Assembly: GCA_001839685.1 (NCBI GenBank) | Contig: MLAK01000615.1 | Location: 9,652 to 68,402, forward strand | Source: Tritrichomonas foetus | Taxonomy: Eukaryota; Parabasalia; Tritrichomonadida; Tritrichomonadidae | DNA: 58,751 nt | Direction of reading: 5' to 3' | Part shown: piece after piece, positions 29,348 to 37,908 of the stretch | Layout: every line of letters starts with the position of its first letter | Numbering within the stretch: the first letter of the stretch is position 1 | Notes under the pieces: model-generated | Seen by the model: only the letters and a program-made list of their open reading frames with translations | Databases searched by the model: none | Told to the model about the DNA's origin: nothing | Program-made: the position numbers and the translations under genes

Positions 29348-30880
29348 TTAAAATCTATTTTGGGTGAATTGTTGTTGTGGTTGATTTCCAAAGCTTCCAA
29401 TTGCTTTTCCACGTTCTCTCTGCCTGTTTCCAAGATCAAGATTGACCAAGTCTCCAAATTCTGAATAAGGATTTCCTTGTTGTTGTTGTGGTTTCTGATT
29501 AATAGCTGGTGTTACATCCAAGCTGAGGAGGTCATCTTCAAATCCACCAGACTGTTGTGAATACTGCGGTTGAGGTGGTCCACCAAACAAAAGATCGTCA
29601 GGAGATTGGAAGTTATTTTGCCGGCCAAATCCAGAATTATTGGAATTTATATTTTGTTGTTGGAGATTTGAACGCTGAGGGAAATCATTACTATTATTTG
29701 AACCAGCTTGTTGGAATGGATTATTTCCTCTTCCGTTGTTATTTCTAAATCCACCTCTTCCTCCACCGAAATTGTCATCGTCATCATATTCATCATCATC
29801 GTTGAAATTGCTGTTGAATGGATTTCCCCTCCTTCCGAAGGCCTGTTGTTGATTTGATCGCTTTGCTTGTGGGAATCCGCCACCACTTGATCCTTGCTGT
29901 TGTTGTGCAAATGGGTCTCCACGTGGCAAGTTATTATTCATATTTCCGAATGGATCGCCACGTCTCATATTTGTGTTATCATTAAAGTTATTCATATTAT
30001 TCATGTTATTCCCGAATGGGTCATTTCGTTTGGCTTGAGGGAATCCTGCACCGCTCGATCCATGCTGCTGGGTCTGATTGGAAAACGGATCGCCTCTATT
30101 GAAGCCCTGTTGTTGTGGCTGATCGTCGTCTGAATAATTTCCATAATTATTATTATTGAAATTATTTGCATTATTATTGAAATTGTTTGCATTATTGTTG
30201 TTGAAAGTGTTTGCATTATTGTTGCTTCCGGCAAAGGGGTCACCTCTGCGGAGTCCAACCTTTGGTACTCCCGCATCTGCAAAAGGGTCGTATCGGCCTT
30301 GCGTTTGATTTTGCTGGCCGCCGAAATTATTTCCATATCCTGGCTGCTGATCGCCGTCGCTGTCGTCATCGTTGAATTTACGCTGGCGTGGTTGGTCAAA
30401 CGGGTTTCCGCGAGGCTGCGGCTGATTCGATCGAGACGCGAATGGATCCGACCTTTGGCGGGCTGGACGATCGTCTGAATCAGAATCGCTTTGAAAGTTT
30501 CGGTTTGAGTGTCGCGTTGAAAGTGTTTTCTTCGGTTTTGAGCGAGAATTTGAATAATCGCTATTCGATTGGTCTTCGTACCCGAATGAGCCGTATCGAT
30601 CGTTTTTCGGCTTACGAATATTGCTGTCATTGTAGTTGCCACCACCATAACCGCCATAGCCGCCTTTGGCGCCGTGGTGGTGCTTGCTGCCTCTCTGGTG
30701 GTTTTCTTGGCCGTCAAAGTCGTCATCGCCTTCTTCGCGGAATCCATATTTATTTGGCGCTTTCTTGCATTCTTTTTTCTGCCTTTCTTTCATTTGCTTT
30801 TGCCTCAGAATCTGCTGCGTGTAGGAGTCGGCAGGGACCATTCCATTGCCGGTCATGAATACAGGGGGATAGCAAGTCAT
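29348..30880 (-). CDS. Disordered endocytic adaptor-like protein (DPF/NPF motifs, clathrin boxes)
   Basis: The 510-residue protein starts at an ATG with a short basic N-terminus (about residues 1-45, ending CKKAPNKYGFRE). The rest is low complexity (Asn, Gln, Gly, Asp, Arg). Embedded motifs are seven DPF tripeptides (for example RRGDPFAG, KRNDPFGN), three NPF tripeptides (RGNPFDQ, RRGNPFNS, GNNPFQQ), and near the C-terminus DDLLSLD and DLVNLDL, which fit the clathrin-box consensus. DPF binds the AP-2 alpha appendage, NPF binds EH domains and L(L/I)xL(D/E) binds the clathrin terminal domain; epsin and AP180 tails combine the same elements. No ENTH or ANTH lipid-binding domain is present. A role in clathrin-mediated endocytosis is inferred. 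Confidence 0.7.
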   Translation of the reverse strand: MTCYPPVFMTGNGMVPADSYTQQILRQKQMKERQKKECKKAPNKYGFREEGDDDFDGQENHQRGSKHHHGAKGGYGGYGGGNYNDSNIRKPKNDRYGSFGYEDQSNSDYSNSRSKPKKTLSTRHSNRNFQSDSDSDDRPARQRSDPFASRSNQPQPRGNPFDQPRQRKFNDDDSDGDQQPGYGNNFGGQQNQTQGRYDPFADAGVPKVGLRRGDPFAGSNNNANTFNNNNANNFNNNANNFNNNNYGNYSDDDQPQQQGFNRGDPFSNQTQQHGSSGAGFPQAKRNDPFGNNMNNMNNFNDNTNMRRGDPFGNMNNNLPRGDPFAQQQQGSSGGGFPQAKRSNQQQAFGRRGNPFNSNFNDDDEYDDDDNFGGGRGGFRNNNGRGNNPFQQAGSNNSNDFPQRSNLQQQNINSNNSGFGRQNNFQSPDDLLFGGPPQPQYSQQSGGFEDDLLSLDVTPAINQKPQQQQGNPYSEFGDLVNLDLGNRQRERGKAIGSFGNQPQQQFTQNRF

Positions 30881-31436
30881 TGATTTTCTATTTTATCAAA
30901 AAGTTTAAGCGTTAAATTTGATTATCAAAAAGTTTATATATTCTCTCAATGAGTGTAACTCTTCGAAACTGAGAAATTTTTTCCTGATTCTATTTCCGGA
31001 AATAGAAAGAGATGAGTTTAATCATCATTCTAAAGCCCGTCATTTCTGATGATGCAATCATATAAACATACCATGAATTTTTTTATGATATCATTTCTGA
31101 TGATGCAATCATATAAACATACCATGAATTTTTTTATGATATCATTTCTGATGATGCAATCATATAAACATACCATGAATTTTTTTATGATATCATTTCT
31201 GATGATGCAATCATATAAACATACCATGAATTTTTTTTATGATATCATTTCTGATGATGCAATCATATAAACATACCATGAATTTTTTTTATGATTTCAT
31301 TCGTTATTATTTCGATTAGCATTGAAAGTAACTGAGTTATAGATTTTAAGTCATAGAAATAACAATATATCTGTAAATGCAAAAATAAATAATATCATAT
31401 TCATAATATAAGCTGAGTTTATGCGAAATTGATCAA
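30881..31436. other. Intergenic region with tandem repeat
   Basis: The promoter side of the adaptor-like gene has two AAAAAGTT octamers at 30898-30905 and 30927-30934, 18 and 47 bases before the start. The 51-bp tandem array occupies 31042-31298. Open frames inside the array are repeat artefacts. Confidence 0.5.
31042..31298. repeat. 51/52-bp tandem repeat, 5 copies
   Basis: Five nearly identical head-to-tail units begin ATTTCTGATGATGCAATCAT and end in a T-run followed by ATGATATC. The first three units are 51 bases; the last two gain one T in the homopolymer, so units are 52 bases and frame is lost. Each unit contains a GATGATGCAATCAT quasi-palindrome. The last copy is degraded at its end (ATGATTTC). 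Near identity suggests recent amplification. Confidence 0.95.
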
Positions 31437-33737
31437 TTATTTAGATGATGTTGAGTTGTCCTTCTTCTTTTTCTTGATAATGATGACAACAACAACAACA
31501 ATGATAATAATAACAACAACTGCTACGACAACACCGATGATAGTTGGTGTAGTATTTGTCTTATTTTCCTTAGTTACTTCTAAAACTGCGGTGTTTTTAA
31601 TTGGGAATTGCGAATTTGAAAATGCTTCAAATTGAACATTTTTGTATCCTCCAATAGTTATTTGATCATTTGCTGTGGCCTCACGAGATTCATACTTACT
31701 GATTAGATTTGGTTGAAAATCAGAAACACTTCCAACGCCTAGTATAAAATCTTCTTTTGGACTTCCTTCCATTTGAATTTCTATATCAATTTTCTCAGCT
31801 TTGAGTTCTTTAACTGATAAAAGCTTGGAGGAGCCTTTCTTTGAGATGAAACCAAATGGCATCGTTTGTGTTTCTGCATTACACTTCATTACGATTTTAC
31901 CTTTTCCAATTTCAACAAATCCCAAGAATGGACCTTCGACATTAACTGTACCTTCATCAATTAAAATCTTTCCAACTGATAAGCCAGTGCTTTTTACTGT
32001 AATATCACTTTTAGCAATGATTTCAACATTTTTGTTTGAAACTTCGATTAGAGTATCATTTGTCTCGATTTTTTCATAATCTGATTTAATCAACTTTTGA
32101 AGTTCTTCCATAAACTTCTTTGTTTCTTCATTTAATGAACTTCCTCCTGTTTCATCATCTGTAGGTTTTTCACCACCTGTTTCTACTTCTGTCGGTTTTT
32201 CTGGTTTTTCTTCTGTAGGTTTTTCTGGCTTTTCTTCTTCGGTTGGAACTGGTGGTGCTTTATATTGGCATTTCTCCTCAAGATTCGCTTGTGTGATTGA
32301 AAGACGGTCTGATGAACCTGATGACAAAATTTCTAGAGTAGTTGATGGACATTCTGGAATATTAGTTGTAATATAAAGGGTCACTTTAAAGAATTGATTC
32401 GAGTTTAAGTTAGCATTTCCTCCTTGGGGGAAGTTTTTACGTGGTTCTTCTGGTTTGCTATTTGATGCTTTATATTGAACCGTATAAATTGCTTTATCAA
32501 GATTATTTACCATGTTGACATAATATCTCTCTGGAACAGAGCATTTTCCTGCTTCAATATCAGTGACAGATAATGTAATAGTAGTTGGTTTCTTAACTTC
32601 TGTTGCTGCTCCAAGTTTAACATTGGTACAGTCATTCAAAATAGGATTAGAAACATAGAACTGGATTGTGAATTCTTGGTCTTGTGTGATAACTTCAGTT
32701 AGTGGATGGAAAGTCTGCTCATTGTTGACTTTATATGTGATTGAATATAACTCTAAATTAGTATTAATTGTTGGAGTGATTTTATATTCTGGTGGTCCTG
32801 CACATTCACCTAAATTGTCATCTGTGATAACATATGTTTTCCCAACCTCAGCATCTAGAATTTTGGTCTTGGTGGTGCACCTATCATTGGTTACGTAAAT
32901 AGGATGAACTCCATTCGATGGAAGTTTCACAGTAACAGTTTCTGTGGCTGGAATTTCCATATAGCTGCAAAAGAGCTTAGCCGATGTAAGTTGATTGGTG
33001 ATTGTGACAGAATATTCTGGAACGTCTCCGAATGGCACTTTTTTATTGCCAACAGTATCTTTTTGCCAGAATTCTTCCTACTCAAATTTTCCATCTTCAG
33101 GTATGGTTCCAGTCATTATCCATAGGAATTCAATTGTTGGTATATCCTGATCTCCGGTTCTTTTTACAGTAAAATCACCATTGAATGTTATCGTTCCATC
33201 ATCAGAGTCTCTTTCCATTAAAAATGCATTGTTTGTTGAAACAGGACCTGAACCTGACGACAAATAAATACTTTTCTTCTCTTTTCCTTTTTCATCATAG
33301 CTGATGGCAGTGACTGTACCAGTATTTGTGATAGAGAAATCAACTGTAAAACTACCAGGATAAAAGAAATTATAATCATAATTTTTTAACTTAGAGGATG
33401 ATTTTGACGTGAGCTGGGTTGAATAATAGGAATAATGCTTGCGTGGCGCGTTTTTAGGCATTTGTGCAATATAATATGACAAAATTGGTGTGGCGTCTCC
33501 AGATGGATAGCATGTAACTGTACAAGCCTCATTAGCAGTGAAGGCTGTATATTTCGCCGATGGATCAATTACTTTTTCTATATTACCTTTTTTAATATGA
33601 ACAATGACATCATCCCACTTGATTAAGACGAACAATGATTTAGCTGGAACACTAATTTCTTTTTTGCTCGTTAACTGGGGAATTCTTTCATAGAGAGCTC
33701 CAAGTGAAAGAGATGCAAATAATATGAAGAACATCAT
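31437..33737 (-). CDS. Repetitive type I surface protein, split by one in-frame TAG
   Basis: A signal peptide (MMFFILFASLSLGALY) opens a 219-codon frame that ends at TAG (33078-33080). The same frame continues at once with EEFWQKDTVGNKK and a further 533 codons, so one gene of about 765 residues is interrupted by a single stop. After the stop come three units of about 80-85 residues that start PEYSVTITNQ, PEYKITPTIN and PERYYVNMVN and end at a cysteine (GEC, GKC, EKC). A Pro/Glu/Thr linker (EKPEKPTEEKPEKPTE), a beta-rich domain, a membrane segment of Val/Ile, and a lysine tail follow. No named family was recognised. The stop could be readthrough, a pseudogene mutation or a sequence error. Confidence 0.8.
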
Positions 33738-34706
33738 ACCTTCTTATGCAAAAATGTTAGTGATGTGATTATTTTTTTTTTTCTTTTTCCTTTGATTTTC
33801 TGAAACTATTGAAATATTTGAATAGTGGTTTAAAGAGGATAAAAATATGTAAAGACATATTACATATTAAACAAAACTACACATTAACAAATCATTTCCT
33901 TTATTAGAATCTCAAGAAAAACGATCTGACTTATTCATATCACATTAGTAATTCTTAACTAATTAATATCTTTCTGTCTCAAAAGTGATCACCCTTGACT
34001 CATATTCAATTTTTCTGAGGTATATGAAAGAGTTTTGGTAGAAACGACCATATCATTTTCGTTATAGTAGAAACAAATTGAAAAACCATCTGATAGATAA
34101 ATATGATTCTTAAATCAAGTTACGTTTTTTTCGACAAATATTGATGATATTTAGTTGTATTGTTATTTTCTGAATCGAAACATTAGTTGGTGTTAATGAT
34201 ATTAAATCAAACTAATTTCATTTTTCTTTTCTTGGCTTAATCTTTTCTCGTCAGAAAAAAAGTAGGCACCTAACTCAAAACCATTTTATTTATGATAAAA
34301 TTTATTCCATTATTATTTTATAGCTGAGTGAATAACAAATTTTGTGATTTGCACCAATAATTTGCATTTTTGGCAAAATGAAATAAATTGACTAAATTAG
34401 AAAATAAATGATAAGCCTCATTCATTTTGCAAACTTATAAATCAATAATATCAGCGCTACCTTAAAAAGTATATTAATCTTCACAGAAATCAAAATGAAA
34501 TAATATCGATGTGAAAAGTAAGGTGACATTCCCTAAAAAAAATGCAGAATAGTTTAATATTCAAATTAAGTATCATTTTTTGCTCATTCTTTGATATATA
34601 GCGAATTACAATGGTTCAAAATTTGGTTTTGCAAATTTTGTTTTTGAATATCACTTTTCACTACATATGTGGCCATATTTTCACTACTTTATTTCCAATC
34701 TCAATT
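33738..34706. other. Divergent intergenic region
   Basis: Nearly 1 kb of AT-rich sequence between divergent genes. Short A/T runs only. An upstream ATG at 34611 opens a hydrophobic 32-codon extension in frame with the NT-C2 gene, which I treat as 5' untranslated. No RNA gene was recognised. Confidence 0.45.
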
Positions 34707-36785
34707 ATGAGTGAAAGAAGTTTTACGTTTCTCCACTGGTATATACATCATATTGAGTTAAATCGACCAGTAAGCGGGAAATTTAGTATGGAGTATACTC
34801 GTGGACAGAATTCCAATCAAATCGGCACATTTAATTTATCGAACAATAATAAAATCGACATCAACAAAGAAATCGTAATTCAATGCTCAACGGTCATTCA
34901 TGGAGATGAAGTCTCCCTTCGATCCAAAAGCTTATCGATAAATCTCAAAAAAGACGATTTGATATACGGATTAGCAGACATTAATCTTGCAAACTATCTC
35001 GCGAAAACTAACGAAAATACAATACAATCCTTTGTTATGGAATCAAACCATTCAAAAAAGCCGGTTTTATATTCATCTTTTATTTTCACAGATAGTGAGT
35101 CAATTGACACCAATCAAAATTCTAATTCGACTTCTTCTGACACACATTCAAGACGACGCAAACGAACAAGTGTGGTCTCAACACCAGAACAGATATCTGA
35201 AAATGATTCTGAGAACAATCAAAAACCGTCTTCCAACATAGTTTCTGATGATGGTCCATCAGGTAGTAGTGATTCTCGTCGTAGAAAGCGTCGAAAGCAT
35301 ACAATTGATCCAAATAACTCCGAGGCTCCTGATTCACTTCAAAGCTCAGACAAAACTCCCATAAATAATGAAGACAGTGAGAATTTAAATAGTTCCGATA
35401 AAAATAGTTTATCACCACATAAAAAAAGAAAAAGATCAACATCTTCAAATCTCAACACTAATGTTTCAAACACAGATAATTCAGTTAGCAATGAAAATGA
35501 TTCAATAAGCGAGCAAAATAATCCATCATCGTCAAATGATTCTTCGTCAAGACACCACCATCGTCATAGACTTCAAAACTCCGAAGAAACTCNNNNNNNN
35601 NNNNNNNNNNNNNNNNNNNNNNNNNNNNNNNNNNNNNNNNNNNNNNNNNNNNNNNNNNNNNNNNNNNNNNNNNNNNNNNNNNNNNNNNNNNNNNNNNNNN
35701 NNNNNNNNNNNNNNNNNNNNNNNNNNNNNNNNNNNNNNNNNNNNNNNNNNNNNNNNNNNNNNNNNNNNNNNNNNNNNNNNNNNNNNNNNNNNNNNNNNNN
35801 NNNNNNNNNNNNNNNNNNNNNNNNNNNNCAAAATGAAACACACCAAAATGAAACACATCAAAATGAAACACATCAAATTGGGAAAGAAGAACTTAATGAA
35901 GCCAATGAACAACAAAGTAGTCAAATAGATAATAAGCAAAACGAAAATGAAAAACTAGATGATAATTCGTCATCTAAATCAATTTCCCAAAATACAACTG
36001 AAATGATAGGATCACAAAATAATCGAGATAATCAGTATTCACAAGATCAATATATAAATAACACAGAAGAAAATCATATGTCAAACCAACCAGAAAGCTT
36101 AAATGAAAATAAACTTGAAACTGGAAACGGAAACGAAAACAATATTAGAAAAGAAAATAATTCTGAATCGAATTTAGATATCTATGAAACCCAGAATTCT
36201 GACTTCCCATTATTTGAAATAGAGGCTTTTGATTCTTTTTCATGCGCTAATTCTGTTACAACACCACGAGGAAGTGTTATAAACGACAAACTTTTTGAAT
36301 CTTCAACATCAGCAATTTATGAAGATTTTGATAATGATTCCGATAATGAATCAATGAATTATTTCAACAGTATTGATGAAGATTCACAAATTTCATTACT
36401 TAATGGAAATAATTTAGATAATGATCATCCTGAAGACTTTATTCCGAAAGTTTTATTGGACGCTTGGCATTTGAAAACAATGTACGATAGAAAAGCAATA
36501 TGTGTTGCCTATAAAGCGGAGGTTTCCCGAGAAAGTTATTTCTCATCAATTGAAAATGATCTAAAAGAAGATGAAGAAACGCGTAGAGTCAGGCTTGCTC
36601 GCTTTACTTTCTCGAAGAATATGCAAAAATTTGAAGAAATCGAACAAAGCTCTGAGATTCCACTCATTGAAAATGTCAAGAAAAGAAAAATTCGAAATGA
36701 AGTCAAAAACGTTAATCCTATTCTCATTTTTTCTTTAGCAATTCGATTTATTTTCTATATTGGGTATATTTTGAATCTATGCTAA
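34707..36785 (+). CDS. NT-C2 domain protein with acidic linker and C-terminal membrane anchor (contains N gap)
   Basis: From the ATG at 34707 the protein is about 692 residues including 236 unknown bases (35593-35828). Residues 1-120 look like the NT-C2 domain of EEIG1/EHBP1-type proteins: FTFLHWYIHHIELNRPVSG, SMEYTRG, IGTFNL, IVIQCSTVIHG, and YGLADINLANYLA. A long Ser/Asn/Glu-rich disordered middle follows, with basic RRRKR and KKRKR patches and QNETH repeats next to the gap. The last 23 residues (ILIFSLAIRFIFYIGYILNLC) form a hydrophobic tail anchor. NT-C2 domains bind membranes or Rab/EHD partners. An upstream ATG at 34611 would add a hydrophobic leader that does not suit a cytosolic C2 domain. 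The stop reads TAAA. Confidence 0.65.
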   Translation: MSERSFTFLHWYIHHIELNRPVSGKFSMEYTRGQNSNQIGTFNLSNNNKIDINKEIVIQCSTVIHGDEVSLRSKSLSINLKKDDLIYGLADINLANYLAKTNENTIQSFVMESNHSKKPVLYSSFIFTDSESIDTNQNSNSTSSDTHSRRRKRTSVVSTPEQISENDSENNQKPSSNIVSDDGPSGSSDSRRRKRRKHTIDPNNSEAPDSLQSSDKTPINNEDSENLNSSDKNSLSPHKKRKRSTSSNLNTNVSNTDNSVSNENDSISEQNNPSSSNDSSSRHHHRHRLQNSEETXXXXXXXXXXXXXXXXXXXXXXXXXXXXXXXXXXXXXXXXXXXXXXXXXXXXXXXXXXXXXXXXXXXXXXXXXXXXXXXQNETHQNETHQNETHQIGKEELNEANEQQSSQIDNKQNENEKLDDNSSSKSISQNTTEMIGSQNNRDNQYSQDQYINNTEENHMSNQPESLNENKLETGNGNENNIRKENNSESNLDIYETQNSDFPLFEIEAFDSFSCANSVTTPRGSVINDKLFESSTSAIYEDFDNDSDNESMNYFNSIDEDSQISLLNGNNLDNDHPEDFIPKVLLDAWHLKTMYDRKAICVAYKAEVSRESYFSSIENDLKEDEETRRVRLARFTFSKNMQKFEEIEQSSEIPLIENVKKRKIRNEVKNVNPILIFSLAIRFIFYIGYILNLC
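35829..35873 (+). repeat. 15-bp coding tandem repeat at edge of N gap
   Basis: Three visible copies of CAAAATGAAACACAY encode QNETH units directly after the run of N at 35593-35828. The gap probably covers more copies that the assembler could not resolve; this is inference. Confidence 0.85.
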
Positions 36786-37108
36786 ACAAAATTTTGTTTT
36801 ATAAAACTATATATTAGACAAACCTTTTTTTTTATTTTTTTCCAAGAAATTATTTTGTATTAATTGAGAATTACCATAATTATCAACATATATCATTGTA
36901 ATTTCTACATCCATTATCAATCTTATTCACTATTACAAATGAATAGATTCTGAGATAGAGACGCATTGTTCATCAGTAAATCATTTATTTTTTGAATTAT
37001 TTTTTATCGTTCAAATTCACTTTTTAAAAAATAGCAAAAAAATTAAATAGTTTATGTAAAATGGTCAAATGTAACCGCTATAACCTCCAAGGTCGGCCTT
37101 TGTGATAA
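36786..37108. promoter_or_regulatory. Intergenic region and upstream region of eL14
   Basis: Mostly AT-rich. The last 50 bases are different: TAACCGCTATAACCTCC, then GGTCGGCC at 37091-37098, with only 10 bases between the octamer and the ATG at 37109. The same octamer precedes the Aha1/Hch1 and Hsp110 genes, so it may be a promoter element. Confidence 0.4.
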
Positions 37109-37501
37109 ATGCCTTACACACAGTTCGTCGAATTCGGCCGCGTTGCTGTTGTCACCTTTGGCCCACTTTCAGATAAACCAGTTATCATTGTCGACATCAT
37201 TGATGACAAGCGCGTTTTAATCGATGTTTTGAATTCGAACGAATCACGCCAGGCAATTCCAGTCAAGCGCCTTCGTCTCACAGACATTGTTGTTAAGATC
37301 GACCGTGCCGCCGCCCCAGAAGCCGTTGCTGCCGCTGTCAAGAGTGAAAAGGCTTTAGAAAAGTGGAGCCAAACCAAATGGGCTAAGCGCCTTGCTGCTT
37401 CACAAGCCAGACTCAACTTAAACGACTTCCAACGCTTCAAGCACGCTAACCTTGAAGCCAAGCGCCATCAATTGGTTAAGGAGGCATTAGCCAAGCACTA
37501 A
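37109..37501 (+). CDS. RPL14: Large ribosomal subunit protein eL14
   Basis: The 130-residue basic protein matches eukaryotic eL14 along its whole length. It opens FVEFGRVAVVTFGP, a KOW-type SH3 barrel, with IIVDIIDDKRVLID, then RQAIPVKRLRLTDIV, and the C-terminal helices WSQTKWAKRLAASQARLNL, DFQRFKHANLEAKR. It sits on the 60S subunit surface near expansion segments. Codon use is visibly richer in G/C than the neighbours, as expected of a highly expressed gene. The ATG at 37109 directly follows the GGTCGGCC element, and the stop reads TAAA. Confidence 0.97.
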   Translation: MPYTQFVEFGRVAVVTFGPLSDKPVIIVDIIDDKRVLIDVLNSNESRQAIPVKRLRLTDIVVKIDRAAAPEAVAAAVKSEKALEKWSQTKWAKRLAASQARLNLNDFQRFKHANLEAKRHQLVKEALAKH

Positions 37502-37908
37502 AAAGTTTGATTTTATACTTATATTTTGCACTTTGGTTTTGACTCTTTTTTATCATAAATCGTTTTTAGGTAATTTTGATTTCCAAAAGATATCTTTTTC
37601 ATCAGATTTTTTTTTCATCACTTTTGTAATGTGTTGTTTTTAACAAATTCATGTTTGGAAACATTTCTTTAATCGTTAATTGATTTAATAATGCGAATAA
37701 TCAATCAAAAAAAATTGATCAAATATAATATTTGTTGACTCACTTTCATTATTGATAGTAATTTTATTTAATGGTAATTTTAAGTCAATACATATCACTT
37801 TTTGATTTATTTATTTCTTTGTTGAAAAGAATTTTATGTTTTTTGGGAAAAATAGATTGTGTGATTTATGAAGAAATTTGAGAACCTATCGTCGTATTTC
37901 AAATCTAG
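37502..37908. other. Intergenic region
   Basis: About 400 AT-rich bases between eL14 and the giant gene. Nothing recognised. Confidence 0.5.

Noticed and set aside
31030..31270. Overlapping open frames on both strands inside the 51-bp array
   Set aside because: They arise because the unit length is a multiple of three; frame is lost when a unit gains one T, and the peptides are simple repeats.
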